Positions 1 through 13,015 of a stretch of 64,000 nt of DNA are shown one piece after another. The DNA is from Diphasiastrum complanatum (Eukaryota > Streptophyta > Lycopodiopsida > Lycopodiales > Lycopodiaceae), in the NCBI GenBank assembly GCA_029204225.1, contig CM055095.1, positions 54,215,612-54,279,611 of the forward strand, in the 5' to 3' direction. The notes beneath the pieces were generated by a model. That model ran no database searches, was not told the DNA's origin, and was given only the letters and a program-made list of their open reading frames with translations. How positions within the stretch are numbered: the first letter of the stretch is position 1; each line of letters opens with the position of its first letter. Position numbers and translations under genes: made by a program.

Positions 1-1367
1 AAGGCCTGAGGACCTTTAGCCTTTTAGATTTCCTCATACTAGCATAGGTCAATGCTAGGAATGATACAAGATACATAAAGTTGAACTATAGTCAGTTCAA
101 AACCTCAAAATAAATTAGTATTGTTTTGAATCTATTGCTAGGCCTTATTGCACATTAGATCAATTAAAGTGTATGTAAATAAATGAGATCCGTAGAAGAT
201 TTGGATCAATTGGGGCTTTTGTATGTAAGCTAGAATGTAAGAATATTTCAATTCTCGAAGATTTGAGTTTGTTACAATTTATATTGTTGCGAGGATAGTG
301 GCCACCCCTAGAAAGTTTGATATCCAAAGGGTTGAATTGATTAGGGCTCTAGACAATAGATGATGCTTGAATATAGGCTCAAACCGCGAATATTTGAGTT
401 GATTTGGGCATACAAGTTCATATAATTAAGTTAGATACCATAAGATGGATCCTAGAAGATTCAAATTGATTGAATCACTTTTGTGACTTATATCATATAT
501 GTATTTATGATTGGTACAAAGCTTCATAAATCTCAATCACCTCACAAGGCTAGAAGACTCAAGGTAAAAATCTTGGACATATTTCTCCTAAACAAGACTG
601 TTACACGAATACGCATATTTATGGTTTCCAAGAACAACATGTAATAAGTGGCTTATAAAACACATTTTTATGAGATAAAAATAAGAAATTCTAAGTAGAA
701 TCTCAAGAAAAATCTCCCAAGAAACAATAAAGGTAGTATTAGGCATTCCCATCTATAAGTCATTAAAGTCATCATTTTTGCCTTAGTGACTTGAAAATAA
801 ACAAAAAAGATAGAAGCACATGAGGGTTGAATCTAACAACTAATGAGGAGTATGGAGTGACTTGAAAGGAAAAAAGAACCCACATGAGGTTTGAATCTAA
901 TACTAGTGAGGAGCATGGAAGTTAGTATAACAAATTGGTTATTCTTATTACATAGTAGTCACAACTTAGCTCACTAAAGTCAAGAGACTAAAAAAAGTCA
1001 AGAAACACGCAAGTGGCCAGCCAATCAAAAGGGAGTGAAACAATCAGTGAGTTTGATAATTAGAAACATGAAAATACCATATAAATCATTCTTTGAGTAT
1101 TGGCAACCTCTCAAATGAGAAGAGATTGAGATATTTTGGAGTATGCTTATCATAGTTCAAAACAAGACCAGTATGCTAGAAACTAGACAACACATATTCA
1201 ATTTATGTAAGGTTGTAGACAACTTAAAATCATTTAAAAAAAATATTTTGACCAAAATTTTAACCAAATGATATGTAGACCATTTCTTTTGTTCCTTGCT
1301 AGAGTATGAAAAATGAATTAAACATATATCCTCATTAAGCAAAAGCTAGTTCTCTAACCAAATGATA

Positions 1368-1532
1368 TCGTCACATACCATGTGCAACTCCACATGTCAC
1401 TATAGGATTACTTAGGTCCTCACAAGGTTATAATTTATAAAATTGGCCTTGAATGGAATTTTGAGGCATAGTTAATAATTTCGACATTGGAGAGTCTTAA
1501 TACCCATGTCAAGGGTCCTTCCAAATTCTTGT
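1368..1532 (+). repeat. Dispersed repeat, copy 1 of 3
   Basis: This block is collinear by eye with 59808-59962 in the same orientation. Shared landmarks are a cacataccatgtgca start, an internal ggtcctcacaa, a gccttga segment and a final acccatgtcaagg. A more diverged third copy lies near 26305-26470. The copy at 59.8 kb sits next to a primer-binding-site-like sequence, so the family is probably part of an LTR. Exact ends cannot be set without alignment. Confidence 0.6.
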
Positions 1533-3217
1533 AATTGGGGAAGGATGAAACATTCTTCCTGCCTTTAACCACTACTTTTCTCATAACTGAAAACTACGAA
1601 AGGTTTTCAAACACTTTCAACTCTTTCCCAATAATCTTCATCCTCAGTCCGACCACTTTATCTAATCAAAATCGTAGAGATATAGCAATTTCTTAATTGC
1701 TTTTCTATTCTTAGGAGGCGTATAAGGTTGTCTAGAGATAGGTTGCCTCCTTGGAATCAACTCAATCACGTGACCTAGGGGGCTGTAAACTATGAGGTAA
1801 TTCAATTGGAAAAACACCTTGAATTTACATTCTTCTTAGTTTGCTCTACATCTAAATCCATAGAGTTAAGAACTTAAATTTTTTCACAACTATTCATATG
1901 CATTACAAAAAAATCCATGATAGGCAAAGCAAACAAAGAAAACACATAATATTGGAAATCATCAAAAACTTCCATCATATTGACCATAGAAACCATTTCT
2001 AAAGGATGAACATACTTATCACCAAAAATGATAACTACTTTATCCTTTTCTTTGAAGGAAGGTAAAAATATTTCAAAATCTATGTCCAAAGAATTGGACT
2101 TATTAAATAAACATTTGTACATATGTGTGTGCTAAGTCTATAACATGAAAAGTAATTAGTTATGTAACTACTTAAATTGCAACTAGGAGATGTGGCACTA
2201 TCACATCCCAATTCTCCAATTCAACACCTCAAACTAATATATCTTATGTATATGGGTCTCAACTTCAGTTGGCAGACTGAATTTTTGCACCCTCATCATA
2301 AATTGTGCCTATTAACCAAAATAATTTAGTAGGCATAAAAGAATCAATATCGAATAAACATTCACATTCACATCCTAAAAGATCAATTTCAAGTTTCAAA
2401 CCTTTTTCTCCTAACATTCTGAGCATTTGAGTTGTTGGCTTTTTTCATTTAGGTCATTATTTTATGACACGTAGAGACTTACTATAAATATAACAGACGT
2501 TAGATTTTCGAGCCTTCTTCTAAGACTTCTTTTTTCTTTGCTAGTGTTATGAAGCAAATTTGTCCAATTCATCAAAGTATTTGACTTGTTCTTCCTCTCA
2601 AAAGCACTTCTTTCCCTTCTTGGAAGTTCGACATTTAGGGATTGTGATGTTGTTGCTTCCTTGATGTTACTACCATTTAGAATAATAGGCCTTCACAATC
2701 CAGAACACTTTGTCAAGGTTTTGAAGCACATTTCTTTGTGACTCATGTTGATAGACAAGTAGTAATTACCAAGCTAACTTTGCATCAAACAAAGGAATCT
2801 TCACTAGCGAATCAATAAATTCTAGATATAATGATTCCATGGACTGTTGGATTCATTCAAACTTCAAACAATCAATAACAAAATAGATTTTAACTTGAAT
2901 AATTAGTAGCATAAATGGCCAAAACATTGAGTACTATTATGGTAGTGAAATGTAATTGATTCTAACTCAAGGTGTCCCTTCCACTACATGTTCCTTGGTT
3001 AGGCTCTAGTTCCAATCAAAGTTCAACTATAATTAATCTTGAGTTGACTTGACTTCCAGCTCTAGTTACTATATTATATAAATGAGCTTCTTGAATATAA
3101 GGTTAGACACAAACTAACCCTAGTTAGTCAAAGATGTAATGGTTGTAGCGTAGCAATCTTGCTTACAATGACATTGGCAGTTGGCTCATGATCAGTATTC
3201 ACTCACAACTTGCCATG

Positions 3218-3300
3218 TTGTACACTCACATGTGTGAATGTTTGGATTCTTGTACACTCACATGTGCGGACGTTTGGATTCTTGTACACTCACATGCGTG
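3218..3300 (+). repeat. 32-bp tandem repeat, about 2.6 copies
   Basis: Units start at 3218, 3250 and 3282. Each begins ttgtacactcacatg and the first two continue to tttggattc. No coding role is apparent. Confidence 0.85.
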
Positions 3301-6256
3301 TAAAAAAAACATAAATTCTCTAATTGAGATTGATCTAGGGACCAAAAACATATAAAATGGCATGCACTTCTTAGCATTATGTTGTTTTAGTACATTTTCT
3401 AAATATTCTTGCTAGGATATATTTACATTTTTCTTGTATCTATCTCCTAAATTTTACATTACCATATAGTGTTTGGCCTTTAACAAAATTTGTAAGGCAC
3501 ACACCATGCATCATTAAATTGTTCAAAAGTGATACATTGCTTACAAAATCATCTTCTACTGGTTGTGCAATCTGAGGTGATTCTTTTGCCGAAGAAACCA
3601 ACAAAATTTGACATGTTATCCATGTCCAAAGATGTATTTTCAGGCTGTAAATCTAAATTGAAAAGCATGTTTTTCACAAGGAACTGGAGCTACATCTTCA
3701 TTTTTAATACTTAATCATAGGTGGGGTGTCTAAGAGTGTAACTCCCACCCTTCTATTTGGACCAGTTTTGAATTTGCAAATAGATAGCTTCTCATAGACA
3801 TTTAAATTGTCTATTCACCAATCTTGCATGAAATTGAGCTCACAAGAAATGCAGTTAAGTTGTGACTTCTTGACTTGCCAATCACACGTGCACAATTGAT
3901 TTCACAATAAATGCACTTGCCAATAGATTTTGATTGCAAATTATCATGCACATGGCAAAACATTAGCCCACGCTACGGACCAGTCGCAATGTGACGACGT
4001 GGCTTTCTATGCAAAAGAAAACCATAATTGACTCCCACCAATCACATGCGATCTACTTTAATGCAATTATTGTTTCATTGCAAATTATCTGCCACATGAA
4101 AAAGTTTTATTCATCCTAGTTGTTCACCTCGGTTGCACAAATAGGTATCTAGGTGACATGCTATGGCAAGCCACCCAATATTAAGAGAAATTGGAAGCCT
4201 CGCTAGTTGACACATGATAGGCTTCATGTCTTGTCCCATGAGTGAATATGCTCATTCTTCATGAATCATATACATGTGGATTGTTCCTTGCCATTCAAGA
4301 ATGCATGCCACAAGGGGACATGCATTTGGGGACATCAGCATCGTACGAACAAGGGTTTTTGCAAGTACGGACAAGAGGTAAGTGTGAGGGCAAGCTTTGG
4401 ATCCACGTACAATTGCGCATTAGATGGCACAATATGTACAATCTCTTACGCAAGACCACACGCCAATGAAGATCTACCATGTGGTCAGTTGGGAGTTGGG
4501 ATGTTCCAAACCTCCATCACATGAGAGAGCCTGCCCACAAGTCACCAAGGTGGGGGAGGAGGGGGGGAATAAGATGAAGGTTTAATAAGCAATCATCAAA
4601 ATACAATGGTCTTTGCCTTTGCATACATTGGAGTTATCCAGAACACTACATAGTGTAAGTGTACTGATCTGCTAGTAGCATGGTTCAAAATTCAGAGGAT
4701 GAGATGAAAGACAAAGGAGCAATGAAAGCTCACTCTTAACTCGAAATGCTTTTGCAAATTCAGCAGGACAGGCAGACAGACAAGCATTCATATGTTGGGA
4801 ATTGGAATTTCTGTTCCAGCAGATAAGGTCATAAAGATAGTTGCAGCTTTTGCCCTGTTCAAGTACAGCATTAAATGACATGGGAGGGAGGAAAGTGTGT
4901 TGTATAGACAGTAGGGTATCAGGAGGCAGGCATATGCTTCCTCAAAGCTCACATTTAAGCTCAAGACTCAAGAGTTCAACACAATTTCGTGAATTGTACC
5001 TCAGAAAGTACCTGATCAAAAGGAGTCCCGGTTATAGTTATGATCTACGAGACAGCATCAAGATTCAAGAGATACAAAATCTAATCCATAAATACCAAAC
5101 CTAAAAGGCATAAAAAATGTGTAAAGAACGGCTCTGACTGAATTCACACAGATGATCACAGAATCAATATGCCGCAGTTAAAGGACTAATTGGGCTAAGA
5201 ATGTGGGGCATTGATACTAACATTTGATAAATTGCTGTTGATTTGGAATCTAGATGGCGGGGAAAATCGTTTCTTTTACAGTTTGTCACGGAAGAATGTG
5301 ATAAATGAGAATTAAATTAACAGCCATGAGTCATGATGAACATGATCCACAGCGTGACTGAGTAATTTATGATTTTAAAATGCTGGCATGGCGTGATCAA
5401 CGTCCAGCGGCAGCACTAGATGGTCTATTATTCTATCTATGCAATAGAGTAGTGGGAAGAGTATACGGCACAGCAGGAAAGTGTACCCAGCTTGGTTTGT
5501 ATTACTTTGTAAGTTTGTAAGGACTCAGAAGGAAGTGACAGCTCTCTCAGCTATGGAGCTGGCTGCCTATATCTCCTCGACTTCTGTGGCCCAGAGTCCA
5601 GAGTCCAGACCCAGCACGCAAATAATATTACTATGATATTTAGTTGTCTATTGGCCTTCCTGAGCAAGCCAAGAAGACGCTCTCCCTTTCCTGTGTTTTG
5701 ACTGCTGATGGACAAGCATATACAACAAATAAAACTTTTTCTTAGAGCGTTGTTTGTTTTCACTTTTGAGGGAAGCAGTGGTCAGTGGGCAAGTGGACAG
5801 TGGGAAATCGGATGTTTGAACTTTACCTGGCAAGCTACTCCACATCTAGAAAGACGACTTCAGGCTCTTGCCCCAAAGAAAGCCCACTATTTCAAGCCCC
5901 ACTACCGGTCTCGCTCACGTTCTCTCTTGATCCTTTCAATTTCTGCATTGCTCTTCCTACTTCACCTTAAAAGAAGCAATCTGATTCACAGGTTATCAGT
6001 TCGGTGAACTCCCAAGTCTTGTCCATCTGTAACTGCAAGTTGAGCTCTGCCTCAACAATATCCGTCCCCCCGTTTTAGGTGACGAGAGATCCTGGACATT
6101 CTCCTTTTTATCTGATGGGTGGTTCATAGTCGGAAGTGATTTACTTGCATTGGGCTTGCATTATATTTGTGCAGCAGCACTCGAAGTTGGAAAAGTTTAA
6201 TTCAAGCTTTGGGCATTGATTTTAGTGATTTGGGCTGGATCTTTTGATCATAAACT

Positions 6257-6547
6257 ATGGTGTGTAATTCCCTCAGATTAGAATTTGGGCTATTCAGTCT
6301 CTTGGTGGTAGTGACATTGCTTGCCATGTCTGAAGCTCGTCGACCACTCAACGTTGTCAATGTGGTTGTTGCGCAGGCTTTTGAAGCAAAAGCTCCGAGC
6401 GAGCCACAAAGCTTGGATACACCACACACTCATTCTGATGAGTGCGCTGCAGACGATTCAACTCACTGTAGACCACCGATGGATGATTCCCTTGGAGCAT
6501 CCAAGCGTCTAGTTCCAACAGGGCCTAATCCTCTGCATAACAGATAG
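6257..6547 (+). CDS. CLE: CLE family peptide hormone precursor
   Basis: This single-exon gene encodes a 96-residue secreted precursor of a CLAVATA3/ESR-related (CLE) peptide. Residues 1 to about 27 form a signal peptide: a basic start, a hydrophobic core around GLFSLLVVVTLLAM, and a small-residue cleavage zone SEA before RR. A variable, partly acidic middle follows. The C-terminus holds a canonical CLE dodecapeptide, RLVPTGPNPLHN, at residues 84-95, with a single Arg after it. The Pro at motif position 4, the Gly-Pro-Asn-Pro core and the Leu-His-Asn end are the conserved family positions. CLE peptides are cleaved, hydroxylated on proline, and perceived by leucine-rich-repeat receptor kinases that control meristem or vascular fate. 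The motif has the Arg start of the CLV3/A-type group rather than the His start of TDIF. The start chosen is the only ATG that gives a signal peptide. Which CLE subgroup it belongs to is uncertain. Confidence 0.93.
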   Translation: MVCNSLRLEFGLFSLLVVVTLLAMSEARRPLNVVNVVVAQAFEAKAPSEPQSLDTPHTHSDECAADDSTHCRPPMDDSLGASKRLVPTGPNPLHNR

Positions 6548-7467
6548 AGGTAACAATCCTCTGGGCAAGCAGGGCAAAGTGATCATGACATTAGTGGCAG
6601 CAAAGAATGTACCATAACTTCTTAGGACCAGCTCTAACGTATGTAGAGAAGTTACATCTCCGCTTTTATATTCAAGACTCGAGTTGGAGTGTAAAGTCTC
6701 AAGGAAAGTATAAAGTGTCTTGAAGGACAAACCTTAGATGTGGAGAGGAACTGCTGCAGCCTCCAGACATAATTTAAGGATTGCCGGTGGAACTGACCAA
6801 CTGAATCAGAATCTGAGCTCTATTTCTTGGACGCTAATAAGCGCAGGGAGCCATAGGCTGTATAAGCACACGTATACTACTGAATCCTGATGTTAACATG
6901 TAGGTGCTTTCCTGAAGCACTTTGTATATATACATGGCAAATCTCATTGCAAAAAGAGCAGGACCAAGACATGTAAACCGTGTCAGCTACCGTGATATTG
7001 ATGAAATCAGGTGATTTGGATTCATTCCAATATTGGAGGCTTGATCATGGCCAAAAGAAATTCGAGCCCCTTGTTATAAGGTGCGTTTAGATCTTTTGTC
7101 AACCATGTCGGATTTTTTAAGCCGTGCTATAGCAAGTTTGGTTTTCTGTCGTTGAAGATGTTTTTAAAGTAATGCTATAAATAATTTCTGCGACTTCGGA
7201 TTTTTGCTATGCAGAGAAAACTGGCACAAGATGGAGGACATTGGCCTGATGAGCAATGCGGTCATTCAGCCTTTGCTTGAACGGATTGTTTGATTTCATC
7301 CAATGCAAGTTACGGCTGATCTGCTGATTGTATCATTTTTAATTGCTCTTGCAAAGCGAACAGTCGATGTTTTGCTCATTAATTATGTCAAAAGTGATAT
7401 TAAATCTTTATTTTTTAAATATTCAAATCTGATTATACTTTGCTGACGATTTAAGCTTTCGTCATCT

Positions 7468-7527
7468 GCTTGAACGCAGCGGCTTCATTTACTGATCAAG
7501 TGCTTGAACGCAGCGGCTTCATTTACT
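7468..7527 (+). repeat. Two-copy tandem duplication, 33-bp period
   Basis: A 27-bp sequence starting tgcttgaacgcagcggcttc at 7468 is repeated exactly at 7501. Confidence 0.85.
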
Positions 7528-9845
7528 AATGTTCATACTTTGCATGGCTTTAATCTTTAACTGTTTAAAGTACTTGCGTGGATTTATGTGGAGTTATTAC
7601 TTATTACTTCTGTATTCGTACAGGCAGTGAATCAATTAATCTTGCCTATCATCAGCATTGAAAACTTGCTGATTCACAATATTCTTGAATATGAATATCC
7701 ATACATTCGTGTGACATGAATATATCAGACTCAGCTATACGTGTACCATTGTGTTTGATACAGTTTTACCACAAATCTTCCAACTCAACTCGATGATTTC
7801 TAGAAGCCATTTTTTCGATCCTCGCTGCACTATGATCCTGTACCTGACATCTGTAGCAATAAGTGCTGCCAAAAACTTACAAGCACGCTGAAGGTCATCA
7901 TCTGTAGCACTTGGTACTGAGAAGTTAGCAGCCACACGTTTGTACACACGATAATCTTTGAATCAACCCCTAAACTGCAACTATCAATGTCATTCAATGG
8001 ACCAGCTATAAGCTCAGGCAGCTGGAGCCTGGAGGCTGGAGGTAGGCGTCAGAGATCTGTCAATAAAAATCATAAAACCATAGCTTGCATTCGCGATTTA
8101 GACCCAGTAACTTAAAATCTCAGATAATTCAGGCTTGCTTATGCTATGATCAGAAGGAAAACGCCATATAGTCCCCGGATGATCCGGATCAGTTTGGATG
8201 ATGACATTTCTATATGAATCCAAAAGTGTACGTGACTTCAGATAAGATTCCATGAACCACCCACTTTAATTTGCACTCAAACTTAAGACGTGATTCTGCT
8301 TTGGGTGTAGTTTGCTGCTAATTTTATGATTTTGAGAATTTTGGGTGTAGTTTGCTGTTAAATGTGTGCCTTTGAACGTTGTGGACGTAGACGTGTAGAC
8401 CGTGTAGTTTGCTTTAAATGCGGGATGTTGAAAAGACTAATATTATAGTTGCATTTTTTTATGTACTGCATGTGGTGCATTAAAGTATTCGTACACAGTA
8501 CCACTGGTCAATTCCGCCATTAATATAATCTGCAGCAATTGCGTAGATCATGGACCATGGTTAGCCTACGACGTGCGAAATCAGGCATAGCCATAATTAA
8601 AATTTAATACTTATTCTCATGCAGGACGGCAGCATTGGCTGCCCATACTTAATATTAATCAGCTAGCTGCTGCATGCATCAGACATCTTCTGCTGCATGC
8701 ATCTCCCCCGCTGGTGGCATGAGATGATTAGCAACTAACATGGAAGTAGCGTGTATTTCCATGTAAAGACTGAAGTAATTCAGAAGCATCTTAGATAATT
8801 GTGATTTGTCAATACAGCCCACCTGCTATTAGTGTTGTCACCATGCAATTCTTCAGCCAGACACTCAATTTTTTGCTCATGTTGAGTGTTGGTGGAACCG
8901 TGGAGCACAAGAAACCTGTCTGCAAGCTGAACACTACACAGCGTGTAAGTACAATGTACTATTGCAATTATGCATAGACCAATCACCACCATTCCACGAT
9001 CAGCAAATGTTTATATATCCTTTTTAGTCAAACCTCTTGAGTGTTGAGTCCAAGCTCATTAAACTTAAAGCATTGCTCTTAAAATTTTCTTGCATATTAC
9101 CTAGTGCTAGACTGCTAGTGCTCTTGCTCTTTTTTTCAAGAATCGGTTGTTAGCTTTGCCTAAGGTATCCTGATCATGGGCTCAAGGTTGATGTGTCGTA
9201 GTTGTTGGTGAGTAAGGTATGTCATGATCATATGCTCAAGGTTGATGTGTCTTTGTGGTGAGATTGAGCACCAAACTATTTTCCTAAGTAGTTTTATATT
9301 GAAATTGTGTGATCTTTGAACATTTGAATTTCTCTTTCCACTTTGAGTCAGCTTGTTCTGATCTCAAAGATCAACTTGTTTTTCTCACACTTATTCAAAG
9401 CGGCCGATATTTTACTCTCCATCGCCTTAACTTGCATCACTTTTGTGCTAATAATATTCACTATGGAAAGCTAATCTTTTTTCACTTTTGAATGGCTGCT
9501 TGCTTGTTACTTGCAAAATTGGCAGATTAAATCTAAACTAGTGGATTGGTTAATGAACTTTATTGATTTTTTATTGGTGCGGATATTACCACTAAAACTT
9601 GCAATTTTGAAAGGTTGTTGGTATTAAGAAGTCATTGCCTTCAAATTTCTACAAGTTAATAATCTTGTGCACTAAAATATATAAAACAATAGATTTTGCC
9701 AAGTAAAAATGTCTAGAATCATAGGCTCTACTTTACAAGCTACACTTTGTAAGGTGGAGCACCTTTTGTGTTGGTATGGGAGCAACAGTCTAGACACTAG
9801 AGTCTAGACCATACACAAGCCAAATATCCTACCTAAAGGCACCTT

Positions 9846-9950
9846 GCAATAAAACATCCAAACTTAAATCACCTCAAGTAGACATAGTTTAGCCTAGGCA
9901 ATAAAACATTCAAAACTTAAATCACCACAAGTAGACATAGTTTAGCCTAG
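9846..9950 (+). repeat. Two-copy tandem duplication, about 52-bp period
   Basis: Copies start at 9846 and 9898, both beginning gcaataaaacat and ending tagtttagcctag. They differ by a few substitutions and one inserted base. Confidence 0.85.
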
Positions 9951-12171
9951 GGAAGACGAATAAATTCATTCACTGAAAATCATACGATTGTTTATTTTAA
10001 AATTTTGCTTCTAGGAGTAGCACTCCTTGGGCACATGGCCAATAACATTATTTCAAGGCCCTCAATCTTTATTGTATAAATAAGTCCTAATTAGTTTTAT
10101 AACATTTGGATCACAAAAAGTCTAATAATATGTTATTTTCCTCGAACTTTGCTCCCCCCCTTCAAGGAATCAAATCATTATATAGAAAGTTATTGTTATT
10201 ATCATCATTGTCTAGTGATGGCTTGACTTTCATCTCAATGTTAATTATTAAAGCATTGTGCAAATTTTAAGGTCTCTTTATTGTAACTAGAATGCATGCA
10301 CAACAATATGAAAACTTTTTACAACTACATTGTTCATTTTATTGAGACCAATTAATCATGCATACTAGAAAAGGATCAAATTCCTAACTATTTATTTAAA
10401 CATATAACCTCCTCCCTAAGAAACAATTGTCAAATTTGGAAGACACAATCCTTTACATTTTATGTTAAATCAATTTGAGAAGAAATATGTTGATTCCATT
10501 TTTTGAATATGCTTTTTTTTTTTGGAGCACTTGTAATGTCATGTGACGACACTTCGTAGTAATAGCACTACTTTAGAGGTAGTAGCCCTTGTGGAACAAT
10601 TTAATAAATGGGCCAAGAGACTCCCAACCATATCTTGTATTGGAGGGCCGTGTTTAGATATACTTGGACCCATCTAATCATGAGGTGTCTAGTATAAAGG
10701 GTCGAACTATATTTGGAGGCTATTCTAAACTTGTCTAACTTTGAAGGTTGTAAGCTCTAAGTTTTCTTGAAGAGCTTTCTTGGAGTTATGGTTCGTGTGC
10801 CATTGTTTTGAGCGTATCTATATAGCGAGTAAATCAAGTGTGAGTTTAATGAGTTTCTTTTGCGTTGATCTGTTTGTTTTGCCAATGAGCAAACCACTTA
10901 CAAAAATAAGTATTGATCCCAATGGTAATGTGCATAACAATGTGACTAACAAACAATCAAAAGTGAATAAACCCTCTTAATTAATGATGTAGAACATGAA
11001 CCTTGCAATTAATAACCTTATGTACACAAATGCGAGTTAGAACAAGTCGTATGAATTGCAATATGATTTTTTATTTTTAGAGCAACAAACATCTAACAAT
11101 GTTAGTTTTCTAATAGCATTACTATTAACCTCCATATCACTCAATCAACAAAATAATCATAAAATCAACCAATGCTATGCACAATGATGTTGACAATCCC
11201 ATTTGCCCTTTCAATCAATTCCAACACAAACATATTAAACAACAATGCATCAAACTAAATGAAAAAATAATGTCATTTAAAAAAAAGTCATACTAAGTTT
11301 CTATCATCTAGATTCTTCACATTCACCATCAATGAATGTGCATTGTCTCTTTGTCTTATCTCTATGCAAAATATGTGATAAGTGATCATTATTTCCATCG
11401 CCAAAATATGTTTTGCAAGGGCATCTGCATAGGATGACAAACACCTATTATTTTCACTATATGCTATTTAAGCTCAACAATTTAGAAAATTAATGGGGAG
11501 ATGTTAAAAATCTTTTTTTTTACCAATTGTCAAAATCATCCACATCCCATGAACTAAGTTTTCAACTGTTGGAGATTTGTAGGATATTACATTAGCATAC
11601 ACTACATCAACGCATTGTACATAGATCTATTCATGTATCTAGATTAGAGAATAAGTGTGAGGGATTTGGCCCCCTGTGCAAGTCCAACCCTATGACCACA
11701 CAAGTATTTGTTATTAGAATAGCAATAAAAGCGACTTTAGGGCCATTTATCGAAATAAATGGCGTAGGTTTTGCATCTGTGCAGCTTGCGCTGCCTCTAA
11801 CCAATAGTTTCATGTAGGGTCATTCCCAAAAGCAAGGAGGGATTCCCAGTTTCACAGCAAACTATAATTTTTGAGAGAGAGAGAGAGTTGGGAGCTGATT
11901 TTGAGTGTGATCAGGTCTCTGTGGCATTGAGGTCAAACCCAAAGGTAGCCACGCATTCAGCAGCACCGAAACTTTGAAAGAACTTTGTAGATCATAGCAT
12001 GAAGGTGCAAAATAAGGTTAAAATGTTTGTTTCCCACATCATTGTCATGAATTCCCAAAGTCTAATTGACCTGCAAGATTCAGTGATGACTATCGATTGT
12101 CTGAAATGCCATGTTGTGCAGTCATTATCTGTCATTCAACTTCCATTCAGCATGTGAAATCCTCAAAAGTA

Positions 12172-12357
12172 CTTATGAGTGAAATTTATGTTTCAATCTA
12201 AAATTTGCAAAACAATCTTCCAAGCTCTTCCTCTGCATCCTAACCTTTAAACTTTTTCAGTACTTATGAGTAAAATTTGCCTATGCCAATAAAGAATTTT
12301 CAATGCAAACAATCTTCCAAGCTCTTTCTCTGCATCCTAACCTTAAACTTTTTCAGT
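12172..12357 (+). repeat. Two-copy tandem duplication, about 91-95 bp
   Basis: Both copies contain tacttatgagt, then caatcttccaagctctt and the stretch to ctttttcagta. The copies have small indels. The duplication lies just downstream of the PAC stop codon and carries no recognised signal. Confidence 0.75.
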
Positions 12358-12793
12358 AACACTACAGCACAAAAAAGTCCAATCATCTTTGCAAAGTTAA
12401 AGGCTGTCATAACTGTAAATGTAATCATGAATGTAAGACATGCTTAAAGGAATCATTCCTCAATCCCTTATATGTCTCACATTATATCACATATATGATC
12501 CAATATATGGCATTCCGAATGTCTCTTTTACACTTCCAACTGACACACGTACGATGGTGTTGTACAAAGACTTTAACTACACTTGATAAACTGACATTCA
12601 AATCAAAATATACTTTTACAGCCATATCACTCTGATATCTGAATAAAATTTCCAAGGAACTTCTCAAAATTGACTTTTCTTCACCAGCATACTGGTGCAC
12701 AATGTTATCTACAGTCAGGAACCTTCAAAGTTGTGCTTACTAACTCTTATATATCAGCAAGTGTTGTAACTTGTGAGTCCAAAAAATCTACCA

Positions 12794-13015
12794 TTATAAA
12801 GTAGCTGCTAGGTGTCGCAAGTCTTTGACATATTGCAGAGTTCGGATTTTCTCTTCTTGCCTCAATCGAACAGCAACTGATTGAGCATCAAAACCTTCCA
12901 CTACCTTGATTTCTGGTTGTGCTTCTAATTCAGCAAGGAGTTTATCAACTTCTCTAAGGAAGTCAACACGTAAAAGCACATCATCTTGCTCAGGGATGCC
13001 TCCTGGGCCAATTTG
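12794..13015 (-). CDS. PAC: PAC exon 6 (C-terminus and stop)
   Basis: The acceptor TCTTTGCAG opens 73 codons and a TAA stop. It holds the family signature LLRVDFLREVDKLLAELE and a C-terminal RQEEKIRTLQ segment. Confidence 0.92.
   Translation of the reverse strand, partial: QIGPGGIPEQDDVLLRVDFLREVDKLLAELEAQPEIKVVEGFDAQSVAVRLRQEEKIRTLQYVKDLRHLAATL

Larger units (their letters stand above)
1..6150. other. AT-rich intergenic DNA, no gene recognised
   Basis: Only short open frames below about 90 codons occur here and none has a recognisable domain, a splice context or a signal sequence. Parts resemble decayed LTR-retrotransposon DNA: the block at 1368-1532 recurs elsewhere in the window, and a 32-bp tandem repeat lies at 3218-3300. 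I see no supported gene. The last few hundred bases may include the promoter of the CLE gene that follows. Confidence 0.5.
6548..12793. other. Intergenic DNA between the CLE gene and PAC
   Basis: No domain-bearing open frame was found on either strand. Short frames at 7735-7947 (-), 8780-8992 (-) and 10780-10980 (+) have no recognised similarity. Local tandem duplications occur at 7468-7527, 9846-9950 and 12172-12357, and a short (GA)n lies at 11872-11887. The part just right of 6547 presumably contains the CLE 3' UTR, and the part just left of 12794 the PAC 3' UTR. Confidence 0.5.

Noticed and set aside
4241-4524. Overlapping plus-strand frames of 75-87 codons, Cys-rich
   Set aside because: No signal peptide, no regular Cys spacing of a known peptide family, and no supporting gene structure.
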